Positions 54,849 to 63,444 of a stretch of 64,000 nt of DNA are shown here, piece after piece. How positions within the stretch are numbered: the first letter of the stretch is position 1; the number at the start of each line of letters is the position of its first letter. The notes beneath the pieces are model-generated. The model was not told the DNA's origin, did no database searches, and saw only the letters and a program-made list of their open reading frames with translations. The position numbers and the translations under genes are program-made. Source of the stretch: JAGRCP01 sp942490705 (lineage in GTDB: Bacteria; Chloroflexota; Anaerolineae; Caldilineales; Caldilineaceae); assembly GCA_942490705.1 (NCBI GenBank), contig CALNXY010000012.1:1116001-1180000 (forward strand). The letters run 5' to 3'.

Positions 54849-56213
54849 CTACTGAAGCAGGTCTTGCAGGTCTAGCTCCAGCAGTTCCAGTGCAGTGGCT
54901 GCATCTTCTTCGCCGGTCAGGATGGAGTGGACGGCGGTGAAGTAGAGCGTCGAAACTTCGTTGTACTTGTCGGCTGTGGCCGTAGAGGGGCGCGCCGTGG
55001 TCACTTCCACAACTTCAGGACTGCTGAAAGGCATGGCGGCCTGAATGTCGGGATCCGAATAGAGCGCGAGTATAGCCGGCGGCGACGAGGTGTCGATGGA
55101 ATACTGCTTCTGATTCTCCTCGCCGGTCATGAAGGCGGCAAAGGCCGCGGCAGCCTCCGGCTGTGCGGAGTAGCGGGAGACGCCAATGTGCCAGCCGCCC
55201 AGCGTGGCCGCGCCCTGGCCGCTGTCGCCGGCCGGAACCGGCGCAACGTCGAAGACGTCGCCAATCGCTTCGCTTTCCTGTGAGGTGCTATAGGCATAGG
55301 GCCAGTTGCGCATGAAGGCCGCATTGCCGGCATGCCAGACGCCGCGTGCATCCTCTTCCTGATAAGAGGTGACGCCAGGCGGGCTAATGGTGTCGACCCA
55401 GCCGGCCGCGCGTTCGAAGGCGGCAATCGTGGCGTCATTGTTGATCTCAATCGAGCCGTCCGCGCCGACGATGGAGCCGCCGCCATTTGAAACCTGCCAC
55501 TCCAGCGCGTTGGTCGTCAGACCCTCGTACGCGTTGCCCTGCCAGACAAAGCCCCAGAATTCAGGATTGCCCTCTGCTCGTTCGCCTTCCTGAATGGTCT
55601 CGGCCATCATCTCCAGCTCGTCCCAGGTGGCGGGCGGCGCGTCAAAGCCATACTTCTCGAGGAGATCGGTGCGATAGTAGAGCATGCCAAAGCCGATGCG
55701 CAGGGGCATGGCCACCAGCTGTCCGTCCACCGTGTTGTTGGCGACGAGCGCCGGCAGGTACGAATCGATCTGTTCCTGCGGCACGAATTCGGCCATGTCC
55801 AGCAGATGCGGAGCCAGCAGACCCGGCCAGATCACATCCGTGCGAATGACGTCCAGGTCGGGGCTTTCCGCTTCAAACGCGGTCAGATAAATGGCCAGCA
55901 ACTCCTGCACGCTGGCAGGACCGTCTACGCGTTCCACGGTGATGTTGGGGCAGAGCTCCATGAAGCGCTCGATGGTCGCCATTTCAGCATCGGGGTGGCT
56001 GCCGGCCGGGTCGCCGAGAAACGTGATTGTCACTTCTTCATCGGTACCGCAGACAGACGCCTCGCCTGCGGCAGCAGTCGCATCTTCACCGGCTGCTTCT
56101 TCGGCCGGGGGCGGGGTCTCCGGCGCCGCGGCGGGCGCGGCTGCGGGCGCCGCGCAGGCACTCGCAACCAGCGCCAGGACCAGCATCATCGTTAGCAGAG
56201 ATAGTCTTCGCAT
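54849..56213 (-). CDS. extracellular sugar-binding lipoprotein
   Basis: A 454-residue family-1 solute-binding protein with signal peptide and lipobox (LVLALVASACAAP) and an Ala/Pro/Glu linker. The fold has VTITFLGDPAGSHPDAEMAT, DVIWPGLLAPHLLDM and AAFAAFMTGEENQK. AAAGGA precedes the ATG. It would deliver a mono- or oligosaccharide to the MalFG-like permeases. With a sulfatase in the same transcript, a sulfated sugar is a reasonable hypothesis. Confidence 0.88.
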   Translation of the reverse strand: MRRLSLLTMMLVLALVASACAAPAAAPAAAPETPPPAEEAAGEDATAAAGEASVCGTDEEVTITFLGDPAGSHPDAEMATIERFMELCPNITVERVDGPASVQELLAIYLTAFEAESPDLDVIRTDVIWPGLLAPHLLDMAEFVPQEQIDSYLPALVANNTVDGQLVAMPLRIGFGMLYYRTDLLEKYGFDAPPATWDELEMMAETIQEGERAEGNPEFWGFVWQGNAYEGLTTNALEWQVSNGGGSIVGADGSIEINNDATIAAFERAAGWVDTISPPGVTSYQEEDARGVWHAGNAAFMRNWPYAYSTSQESEAIGDVFDVAPVPAGDSGQGAATLGGWHIGVSRYSAQPEAAAAFAAFMTGEENQKQYSIDTSSPPAILALYSDPDIQAAMPFSSPEVVEVTTARPSTATADKYNEVSTLYFTAVHSILTGEEDAATALELLELDLQDLLQ

Positions 56214-56326
56214 TGTGTTGTCCTTTCAGTGTGAATGGTACGCTTGAAATACATCGCTTGTTTCGCTACTTTGTCTTGCAAATCACATCCTTTCTGACAG
56301 TTGAATATCTCCTAGTACAGATCGGC

Positions 56327-56399
56327 GTGAATACCACAACGGAAATCCGGTGAATCTATCTCTGAGAGAAACTTTATCAGGATTTCTGTTGTAATTCAC
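56327..56399 (+). repeat. imperfect inverted repeat upstream of the sugar operon
   Basis: GTGAATACCACAACGGAAAT and its near complement (arms about 20 bp, a few mismatches) enclose 31 nt. CTAGTAC occurs just outside on both sides. It lies 114 nt before the binding-protein start on the minus strand, so it could be an operator or a small mobile element. Confidence 0.45.
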
Positions 56400-56432
56400 T
56401 AGTACGCGACGGCGCAAGTGGACCGATGGATT

Positions 56433-56518
56433 GTAGATCACGCTACCAGCGTGACAAGCCTCGCCGATCAGAGTGATCCAAGGGTTCCCGTAGTCGTCCG
56501 GCTGATAGCCGGACCTAC
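56433..56518 (+). repeat. two-hairpin dispersed repeat, copy 2
   Basis: An 86-nt element bounded by GTAG/CTAC. The first hairpin is TCACGCT-acc-AGCGTGA, the second GTCCGGCT-gat-AGCCGGAC. It matches the 1425-1508 element in length, order and most of the spacer. It lies in the 576-nt gap between the sugar importer and PHP metallohydrolase 2. Confidence 0.65.
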
Positions 56519-56583
56519 GAACCATGGGCTCACTTCAGCCGCCGTGTAACTAGTGATGTGTCAAGCATGAAATGATGGATTGT

Positions 56584-56608
56584 CCAGTTCGCACGCCCTC
56601 GTGCGAAC
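56584..56608 (+). repeat. hairpin related to the 130-bp tandem repeat core
   Basis: GTTCGCACG pairs with CGTGCGAAC around CCCT. The flanking CCAGTTCGCACGCCCTCGTG resembles the reverse complement of the core in the 50660-51010 tandem array, which suggests a solitary relative of that repeat. The remaining 180 nt before PHP metallohydrolase 2 shows nothing clear. Confidence 0.45.
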
Positions 56609-56789
56609 GATCCGGCACGTGGGCGTTCCTACCCATTAATTCGCGCTTGAGAGACATTAGCACTATCGGCGGCATGCTTAGCAAGCAGATCCTCGAGCGA
56701 CTGGGGCCGCGCCGGGCTTCGCCACTATTCGTCGTTTGGCGCGAGACCAATTCAGGCCCTTTTCGCGTTTCATGCCGAGAAGAAAGCCG

Positions 56790-58310
56790 TCATCCAGTTG
56801 GCCCCTCGACCCAGATTGGCGAACCCCAGGCCCACTGGTCGTTGCGCTGGCGGACCCGCACGTAGTACCAGCCAGGATCGGTCCTGCCGTCACGGTGTAA
56901 AAAGCCAAATCGGTGCGTGTACTCTTCTTTGGGCACTGCGCGGTGAAACGAGAACGCCGGCGAGACAAAGCCGCCCAGGTAGAAGGTGCGCGAGCCGTCC
57001 ATTAACTCGACCAGGGCAATCTCCTGGCCTTGACCATTGACGGTTACCCGCAGCATTGTGTTCTGATCGCCTTCGACTTCTAGCATGATTCCTTCTGTAC
57101 CTGCCGTGTGCAGTGCCGGATTTTGGCGCGTACGCGTACGGAGGCGAACCCGCTTTTCGCTCAGTTGTTCCCAACTGCTGGCGGTAAAGTCGTCGTCGTC
57201 AGGCTTATCCGTGGGTCCATAGCCGCGCAACCGCGGTTCAACCTGGCGCAGGTGGCCGTCGACTACCTCAATCTCTACCTCCCATGGCGTAAAGCCATGT
57301 CGTTCTCCCCAGCCAAACTCTGTTGCCACTCTGAAGATTCCGCTCGTTGAGCGAGCGGGCAAGACGCTTTCGCGATGGATAAGCCGGTTGTTGTGCAGGA
57401 GGTCGACATAATCGATTGAGTCGCCGCCACTGATCGCTACCTCCAGCCAGCGCTCCGTGGCAGCCGGACAGATGTCGCCCATCAAATGCTCGTTTAACGT
57501 ATAGGCAAGCTCGATGCGATCTCCCGTGAGCGCATAGGTGCGGCGCTTGCTGATGGCGTCCCAAATGGCCTCGCGGGTGAGCGACTCGGCCCAAACGCCC
57601 AAACGCCCATAGCCGTAGCTGCCGGGGAAGGCATTGTGGTGATCGGTCGATCCAATGATGCCAAAGCGGTGCCCTTGCGACCAGCCATATTGCGCCGTGC
57701 TCTGCCCATGGCGCGGCCCCATGGAGTGCAGGTAGGGGTACGGCCCCTGGCTGCTCTCCGACAGACCATGAAAGGAGAAGATTTCCGCGACCGGCGATAG
57801 TTCATCCGTATAGGCCTGCCAGTTGATGCCACGCGATCCCTGCTTGTACCCAATATGGTGGGGGATTAGCAGCGTTGGCGTCTTGCTTGCAAGGAGCGCT
57901 TTGCGCAAGGCCGGCAAATCCGCAGCCTCAATCAGGGGGCTGTCATGGCCGTTCAGATAGTAAATGCAGTAATCGCCATATGTGAGCGAGTGCCACTCGA
58001 AGCTGGGAAAGGTGACGAAGCGCCCCGGCTCGTTGGCGGCCTCCATCGCCGCAACGTAGCGCGGCCATGCCGCTTGCGCATCGGCAAAGCCCTGACGGTG
58101 ATAGTCGACAAGATAGCCCAATTCCGGGTCATCTTCCGGCAAGTCGGGCCAGCTCGCGTGGACCGTCACGCTGGCGAAATCGAGCTGGAGACGGGCATTG
58201 TGCAGCGCAGCCTCGAGCGGACCGTGGCCATAGCTAATATCGCAATGATTGTGGATATCACCATAGTAGGCGGTCAGGCTTTGGTAGGGGCTGAGCTGAA
58301 ACGATGCCAT
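56790..58310 (-). CDS. PHP-type metallohydrolase 2
   Basis: A 506-residue paralogue of the PHP protein encoded at 13.3-14.8 kb. The metal-centre motifs are the same: GDIHNHCDISYGHG, VTVHASWPDLP, FPSFEWHS, LLIPHHIGYKQG, IGSTDHHNAFPGSYGYGRLG. The C-terminal beta-rich part also agrees (YVDLLHNNRLIHR, WYYVRVRQRNDQWAWGSPIW). It is cytosolic. I placed the start at MASFQLSPY; an ATG 20 codons upstream is in frame but would put a perfect hairpin inside the coding region. It is transcribed away from ROK regulator 2 and toward the sugar importer and sulfatase. Substrate unknown. Confidence 0.78.
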   Translation of the reverse strand: MASFQLSPYQSLTAYYGDIHNHCDISYGHGPLEAALHNARLQLDFASVTVHASWPDLPEDDPELGYLVDYHRQGFADAQAAWPRYVAAMEAANEPGRFVTFPSFEWHSLTYGDYCIYYLNGHDSPLIEAADLPALRKALLASKTPTLLIPHHIGYKQGSRGINWQAYTDELSPVAEIFSFHGLSESSQGPYPYLHSMGPRHGQSTAQYGWSQGHRFGIIGSTDHHNAFPGSYGYGRLGVWAESLTREAIWDAISKRRTYALTGDRIELAYTLNEHLMGDICPAATERWLEVAISGGDSIDYVDLLHNNRLIHRESVLPARSTSGIFRVATEFGWGERHGFTPWEVEIEVVDGHLRQVEPRLRGYGPTDKPDDDDFTASSWEQLSEKRVRLRTRTRQNPALHTAGTEGIMLEVEGDQNTMLRVTVNGQGQEIALVELMDGSRTFYLGGFVSPAFSFHRAVPKEEYTHRFGFLHRDGRTDPGWYYVRVRQRNDQWAWGSPIWVEGPTG

Positions 58311-58328
58311 GCGTCTCGTTTTCTTGTG

Positions 58329-58361
58329 GATGGATGGCAAGTCCCTGACTTGCCATCCATC
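58329..58361 (-). promoter_or_regulatory. strong hairpin in the leader of PHP metallohydrolase 2
   Basis: Perfect 15-bp arms (GATGGATGGCAAGTC and its complement) around a 3-nt loop lie 19 nt upstream of the chosen ATG. In mRNA it would be very stable and close to the ribosome site, so translational control is possible; a REP-like repeat is the alternative. Confidence 0.5.
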
Positions 58362-58401
58362 AATTGTCACTGAATCTGGGTCTAGGCTTAGGCTACGTCC
58401 C

Positions 58402-58519
58402 GTTGACAGTTGGTCGTAACGTGCCCGGCACGGGCGCCTGCAAGTCTGCTAATCGGATATTCTGCAGCCCGTGCCGGGGACGTGCCAGACGCAAAGCAGG
58501 TGATCTTCGAAATGTCAAC
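58402..58519 (-). repeat. 118-bp palindromic element, copy B
   Basis: Ends GTTGACA/TGTCAAC and an inner near-palindrome around CCCGGCACGGGC/GCCCGTGCCGGG. It aligns without gaps to the reverse complement of the 46417-46534 element with about 17 differences by eye. It lies in the divergent region between the PHP gene and ROK regulator 2, on the PHP side of the operator-like dyad. Confidence 0.7.
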
Positions 58520-58567
58520 AGAGCCGAGAATGCACGCCGCGAACCTGACTCGTATCAAGCGCAGTTG

Positions 58568-58613
58568 TATTGACAACACTTTTATAATATCATTTATAAA
58601 AAGATTGTCAATA
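58568..58613 (+). promoter_or_regulatory. 46-bp dyad overlapping divergent promoters
   Basis: TATTGACAA...TTGTCAATA (outer 9-bp arms) enclose CTTTTATAA...TTATAAAAAG, together an imperfect palindrome of 46 bp. Plus strand: TTGACA (58570) and TTTATA 17 nt apart. The minus strand reads TTGACA with an ATTATA-like -10. A single dyad could thus drive and regulate both ROK 2 and PHP 2. The same TATTGACAA word begins the ROK 1 promoter. Confidence 0.6.
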
Positions 58614-58726
58614 TTGAATCAACGAATGGATGCATCCCATTGGGGGGGCGGTGGACGAACGGGCTGATCGCTTTCTCTAGCGTAGCTCCCAATGTGGTAT
58701 GCATCCTCAACCAAGTGAGTGCCGGC

Positions 58727-59911
58727 ATGTCATTGCAACGCGCGATTATCCAGAATCTCTTGACCACGCAGCTCTCGTTGGCAGATTTGCAGGCCGCCGG
58801 TCAGGTCAGCCTGCCAACGCTGCGCCGTGCCGTCCAGGAGCTGACCGACGCCCATTGGATCCGCGTCGTTGGGCAGGCCCAGGCCAATGGCGGCCGGCCG
58901 GCCATGCTCTTCGGGCTGGACGACCGCCATTTCATGCTGGTCGGCGCCCATATCCAGCTGCCCGGTATGCGTCTGATCGCCACGGACTTGAGTGGCCGCA
59001 CGGTCCTCGATGAGCAGAAGCTCTTTGAAAACGAGATCCCGGCGCCCAATCGCTCCATGGAGGCCATTGCCGAGTATGTCGCCGCCATACGCGGGCAATT
59101 TCCCGACCGGCGCCTGCTCGGTGTGGGCATTGCCGCGCCGGGCTTCATCGATGCCGTCACCGGCGATATCATTTCAATTGGGCGGGTGCCAAGCTGGGGG
59201 AACTTTCCGATTTGTCGCCGGCTCGAGGCTGCCTTGCGCTTGCCGGTGCGGATTGCCAACGATGTCGATTGCATGGCCTTTGCCGAGTTTCAGCAGGTCG
59301 GCTGGCCGAGCGACAACACGCTCGCTTACGTCGGCTTCGATGAAGGCGTCAAGGTCAGCCTCTTTTTTCAGGGTGATTTGTATAAGGGGGCGACGGGCAA
59401 CGCCGGTTTGATCGGCAGTCATCTGTTGCGGGTCGACGGCTTGCCCCAGGGCGTGGACGCGCAAAGCTTGCTGACCGTAGAGGGCGTCAACCGGATATTC
59501 GAGACGCGCCTGGCCGATCTCGATGGTGCAGCGCGTTCAGCCTATGCGGAAATTGCTGTCGAAACCAATCCGCGCAAGCGTTTTCGGCTCATCTTGAGCA
59601 ATGCCGGCCCGTCGTTGCCCCTCTGCGCCGCCATTGTTGATGACCTGATTGCCGCGCTCGCAGTCGCTGTGGCCAATGTCATGATTGTCGTCCAGCCGGA
59701 GACAACCGTCATCGGCGGTCTGTTGAGCTATCTGCCGGATGAACTCTTCACCGAACTGGAGACAGCCATCCGCAGGCACTTGCCGGCGTTGATCGGCAAC
59801 AACGTTATGATTCATCCCGTGGAGTTTGTCTCGCACAATAGCGCGGCAATCGGGGCCACGCATCACTTTCTCCAGGACTATCTGCGCGATCCGGCCAACG
59901 AACTCGTCTGA
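58727..59911 (+). CDS. ROK family transcriptional regulator 2
   Basis: A 394-residue paralogue of ROK regulator 1. The N-terminal winged helix is LADLQAAGQVSLPTLRRAVQ, followed by NGGRPAMLFGLD. The ROK domain has IGRVPSWGNFPICRRLEAAL and IANDVDCMAFAEFQQ. The zinc motif is again absent (GATGNAGLIGSHLL), which makes the pair a distinct subgroup. I chose the ATG followed by SLQRAI, with a GTG four codons earlier as alternative. It is divergent from PHP metallohydrolase 2 across the dyad, so it probably represses or activates the PHP/sugar/sulfatase genes in response to a sugar ligand. Confidence 0.86.
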   Translation: MSLQRAIIQNLLTTQLSLADLQAAGQVSLPTLRRAVQELTDAHWIRVVGQAQANGGRPAMLFGLDDRHFMLVGAHIQLPGMRLIATDLSGRTVLDEQKLFENEIPAPNRSMEAIAEYVAAIRGQFPDRRLLGVGIAAPGFIDAVTGDIISIGRVPSWGNFPICRRLEAALRLPVRIANDVDCMAFAEFQQVGWPSDNTLAYVGFDEGVKVSLFFQGDLYKGATGNAGLIGSHLLRVDGLPQGVDAQSLLTVEGVNRIFETRLADLDGAARSAYAEIAVETNPRKRFRLILSNAGPSLPLCAAIVDDLIAALAVAVANVMIVVQPETTVIGGLLSYLPDELFTELETAIRRHLPALIGNNVMIHPVEFVSHNSAAIGATHHFLQDYLRDPANELV

Positions 59912-59976
59912 TCGCCAATCTACCGGCGCGATCGTCACCCGCGGATTGCTGGAATTGATGAGAGCACCGGCTTGCC

Positions 59977-60801
59977 TTAGCCCTCTGGCGCCAGCTCGAT
60001 CTCGCGCAGATAGCCGGCAATGCCGAAATCTTGATCCCACTGTTGAGGATAGCCCAGCGAGACCTCTTCGTAGCGCACGCCGTCGCGATGCAGGCTGTTG
60101 CGCATATGCAGGTGGCCGTAGATGGCCATGTGGATCGGAAAGCGCGCGGGCCATGTTTCGGTGCGGCGCGTGCCGCACCAGATTGAAAAGCGCGGGATGC
60201 GGGGCAAGACGGCTAGATCCGCGCGCAACGGGAAGTGATTGATCAGAATGAGCCGCTTGCCGGGCGCAATTGCGGTCAGGCGCGCTTCCGTGTATTGGCA
60301 GCGCGCTGCGCACCAGGCCGCTCGCGTCGGATAAGGGTCGGGGTGCAGCAATTCCTCGTCCGTACTGATCACGCCGCTCTGCTCCGCCCAGGTCAGCGCC
60401 TGCTGCGCGGGCACATCGGCGGGCCGGAAGCTATAGTCATAGAGGGTGAAGACAGGCGCCAGCACGGCTTCGAAGCCGTGGTTGGGCCACTCGATGTAGG
60501 GATCTTCCGGCGTGAGGACGCCATAGTGGCGGCAGACTTCGACGAGTAGCTGGTATTTCTGCTCGCCGCGCAGGCCGCTTCCTGTCTCGGGCATCGTCCA
60601 CAGATCATGATTGCCCGGGGTCCAAATGACGCGGGCAAAGCGTTTCGTGAGAATTCGTAGCGCAAAGTTGAGGTGCGCGGCCGTCTCGCCGACGTCGCCG
60701 GCCAGGATGAGCCAGTCGTCGGGATGCTCGGGTAGATCTTGCAGCGCCTGACGGTTGATTGCGTACCCGAGGTGCAGGTCGCTGATGGCAAATAGCTTCA
60801 T
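59977..60801 (-). CDS. calcineurin-like metallophosphoesterase
   Basis: A 274-residue phosphoesterase with the complete five-block metal signature: SDLHLG at the N-terminus, AGDVGE, PGNHDLW, INHFP and GHLHMRNS. The insert DPYPTRAAWCAARCQYTEAR is not part of the general family. The substrate could be a cyclic nucleotide, nucleotide or protein phosphate. The ATG is preceded by AAGGAA; longer upstream frames are not coding-like. It converges with ROK regulator 2. Confidence 0.87.
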   Translation of the reverse strand: MKLFAISDLHLGYAINRQALQDLPEHPDDWLILAGDVGETAAHLNFALRILTKRFARVIWTPGNHDLWTMPETGSGLRGEQKYQLLVEVCRHYGVLTPEDPYIEWPNHGFEAVLAPVFTLYDYSFRPADVPAQQALTWAEQSGVISTDEELLHPDPYPTRAAWCAARCQYTEARLTAIAPGKRLILINHFPLRADLAVLPRIPRFSIWCGTRRTETWPARFPIHMAIYGHLHMRNSLHRDGVRYEEVSLGYPQQWDQDFGIAGYLREIELAPEG

Positions 60802-60831
60802 AGTTCCTTGCTGCACAGGGGCGGCCGGCAC

Positions 60832-60873
60832 CCATCTGTGCCACACTTGTGCCCACAGGTGTGGCACAGATGG
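60832..60873 (-). promoter_or_regulatory. perfect hairpin upstream of the phosphoesterase
   Basis: CCATCTGTGCCACAC pairs exactly with its complement at 60859-60873 around a 12-nt loop that itself holds TGTG/CACA. It is in the phosphoesterase leader, about 30 nt before the ATG, in a 383-nt divergent gap with no other clear feature. Confidence 0.5.
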
Positions 60874-61184
60874 CTCCGACCTCACGCATCGTCCCACATG
60901 ACGTTGATCATACCATAACGACATGCGCAGGCGGGACCCAGTGCGCCCTGCATCCGCCGCTTTGCATCCGACGCAAAGCGGCCCTTCTGCGTGATTGCAA
61001 TCCCTCGCAGCCTCTGCTAAAGTCGTGCGCACGCAAGACACTTCATTGACGCTGCTGCCACGCAGAGCGGCGGTCGGCGAACGCTGGCTGCAGCCTGGAG
61101 GCGCCGGATGCCCTGTGGGCGCAGCGCTAGCTACTGCACAGCCTTCAACAAAAGACCGACTACCACATCCGGAGGTCAATTTTC

Positions 61185-61928
61185 ATGACTGCATCTCATC
61201 CGCTTTCCGATAAAGTTGCCATCGTCACCGGGGCCGGACGCGGCATTGGCCGGGCGATTGCTATGGGCTATGCCAACGCGGGCGCGGCTGTCACCTGCGC
61301 CGCCCGCACGCAAAAGGAGATTGACGCGACCGCGACCGCCATTCGCGAGGCGGGCGGACAGGCGTTGGCCATTGCCGCCGACGTTGCGGACCCCGCGCAA
61401 GTTCAGGCGATGGTCGATGCCACCGCGGCCGCCTTCGGCGGGCTGGACATCCTCGTCATCAATGCCGGCGTCAATCTGGACCGGCACTCGCTTGAAGAGA
61501 GCCGCTTTGCAGACTGGCAGGGCACCTTTGACATCAACCTCAATGGCGCCTATCACTGCGCGCAGGCGGCCATTCCCCACCTCAAAGCGCGCGGCGCCGG
61601 CAAGATCATCACCGTTGGCTCCGGGTTGGGCCACAACGGCAAGGCGGGGCTGGGCGCGTATGCCTGCTCCAAGGCTGCCTTATGGATGTTCACCCGCGTC
61701 CTTGCCCAGGAACTCTGGCCCGATAACATCAGCGTCAACGAGCTGATTCCCGGCCCGGTCGAGACCTCCATGACGAGCCAACCCACAGATGACAACAGCG
61801 TCTTCGCCATTGACTCCGAATGGAAGAAGCAGCCGGAAGATGTCGTGCCCCTGGCCCTTTTCCTCGCCACCCAGCCCGCAGTCGGTCCGACTGCGCAGAG
61901 CTTCAATTTGATGCGCCGCGACGGGTAG
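61185..61928 (+). CDS. SDR family NAD(P)-dependent oxidoreductase
   Basis: A 247-residue short-chain dehydrogenase with TGAGRGIG, LVINAGVN, a catalytic Ser in ITVGSGLG, YACSK and NELIPGPVETSM. GGAGG lies 9 nt before the ATG. The C-terminus lacks the usual SVDGG and ends in FNLMRRDG. It is separated from the next gene by a repeat, so cotranscription is uncertain. Substrate unknown. Confidence 0.87.
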   Translation: MTASHPLSDKVAIVTGAGRGIGRAIAMGYANAGAAVTCAARTQKEIDATATAIREAGGQALAIAADVADPAQVQAMVDATAAAFGGLDILVINAGVNLDRHSLEESRFADWQGTFDINLNGAYHCAQAAIPHLKARGAGKIITVGSGLGHNGKAGLGAYACSKAALWMFTRVLAQELWPDNISVNELIPGPVETSMTSQPTDDNSVFAIDSEWKKQPEDVVPLALFLATQPAVGPTAQSFNLMRRDG

Positions 61929-61963
61929 GCTTGGTGCTTCGAAGCGCCCGGAGATCCGTGGAA

Positions 61964-62039
61964 CCTCACGCTGCTAGCGTGAGGCTACAGGAAGAGGGCG
62001 GGGCCTGGCCAACCGTAGCTGCACGCTACCAGCGTGCAG
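61964..62039 (+). repeat. paired CACGCT/AGCGTG hairpins
   Basis: CCTCACGCT-gct-AGCGTGAGG and CTGCACGCT-acc-AGCGTGCAG (9-bp stems, 3-nt loops) lie 34 nt apart. The core is the same as the first hairpin of the 56433-56518 repeat, so it is probably a related family member. It lies between the SDR and avtA genes. Confidence 0.55.
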
Positions 62040-62157
62040 AAGCCGCAGATGCCTCGACCCTCGATTACCTCGGCCCACGCCGCCGTCCGGCCGGCGTATT
62101 TTCTTTGCCCTCCGCCTCTGGTGGTAAGATAAACCAAAACCAGCCGGGGAATCGACG

Positions 62158-63414
62158 ATGAAGATCTCTACCTACAGCCAAAAATATCTGGGCGACTGCG
62201 GCATATTGCAGCTTATGGCCGATCTGGGGGAAGGCGTGAGCAACTCGGACGTGATCATGCTGGGTGGCGGCAATCCTGCGCACATTCCCGAAGTGCAGGA
62301 ACTCTTCCGCGCGCGCATGGGCCGCATCCTCGACAGCGAACGGGACTTCGAAACGCTCATCGGCAACTATAGCTCGCCGGCCGGTGATCAGCCGCTGATC
62401 GACGCCCTGGTGGACTTCTTCCGCGGAATCTACGGTTGGGAGATCGGACCGGAGAATGTGGCGCTGACCAACGGCAGCCAGACCGCGTTCTATTTCCTCT
62501 TCAACATGTTCGCCGGTACGTACGACGATGGCCGCAAGCGCAAGATTCTCCTGCCCCTGGCGCCTGAGTACATTGGGTATGCCGACGCCGGGATCGAAGA
62601 CGATATTTTTGTCTCGGCCCGTTCACAAATCTCTTTCCTTGATGATAGGCTCTTTAAGTATCATGTCGACTTCGATGCCCTGGAGATCACCGACGAAATC
62701 GGCGCAATCTGCGTCTCGCGGCCGACGAATCCGACCGGCAACGTGCTGACCGAGGAAGAGATGGCCAAACTGAGCGAACTGGCCAAAGCGCACGGCATTC
62801 CGCTGATCGTTGACAACGCCTACGGTACCCCCTTTCCCGGCGTGATTTATACCGACGCCACGCCAAGCTGGGCGCCCCATGTCATCATGTGCATGAGCCT
62901 CTCCAAGCTGGGCCTGCCCGGTGCACGCACAGGCATCGTCATCGCGCAGGAAGAGATCATTCGCGCCATCACCGGCATGAATGCCGTCATCAGCCTGGCG
63001 CCCGGTTCCTTTGGCGCCAGCCTCGTGCGCGAGCTGGTGGAATCGGGCGACATCGTGCGTCTTTCCAACGAAATCGTCAAGCCTCACTATGCACGCAAGG
63101 CTGCCCAGGCAGTCGATTGGATGCGCGCGGCGCTGGCCGGCACCGACAGCTACATTCATAAGCCGGAAGGCGCCTTTTTCCTCTGGATCTGGTTTAAGGA
63201 CATGCCCATCACCGCGCAGATGCTCTACGCACGCCTCAAGGCCCGGGGCGTGATCGTCGTACCCGGCCACTACTTCTTTCCCGGCCTCGCTGACGAGTGG
63301 CCGCACCGGCACGAGTGCATCCGCGTTTCCTATGCTGCCGACCCTGCTGTGCTTCAGGCCGGCATTAAGACGATTGCCGACGAAGTGCACAAAGCCTATA
63401 CCGGCCAAAATTGA
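62158..63414 (+). CDS. avtA: valine-pyruvate aminotransferase
   Basis: A 418-residue fold-type I aminotransferase of the AvtA branch: LGGGNPAHIPEVQELFR, NYSSPAGDQPLIDALVDFFR, SRPTNPTGNVLTEEEM, the PLP lysine in MSLSKLGLPGARTGIVIA (Lys250), and GVIVVPGHYFFPGL. AvtA interconverts valine/2-oxoisovalerate and alanine/pyruvate. Length and motif order match that family throughout. It is followed 30 nt later by an MDR oxidoreductase on the same strand. Confidence 0.88.
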   Translation: MKISTYSQKYLGDCGILQLMADLGEGVSNSDVIMLGGGNPAHIPEVQELFRARMGRILDSERDFETLIGNYSSPAGDQPLIDALVDFFRGIYGWEIGPENVALTNGSQTAFYFLFNMFAGTYDDGRKRKILLPLAPEYIGYADAGIEDDIFVSARSQISFLDDRLFKYHVDFDALEITDEIGAICVSRPTNPTGNVLTEEEMAKLSELAKAHGIPLIVDNAYGTPFPGVIYTDATPSWAPHVIMCMSLSKLGLPGARTGIVIAQEEIIRAITGMNAVISLAPGSFGASLVRELVESGDIVRLSNEIVKPHYARKAAQAVDWMRAALAGTDSYIHKPEGAFFLWIWFKDMPITAQMLYARLKARGVIVVPGHYFFPGLADEWPHRHECIRVSYAADPAVLQAGIKTIADEVHKAYTGQN

Positions 63415-63444
63415 CGCACTACTGCTACCTTGAAAGGACTCTCC

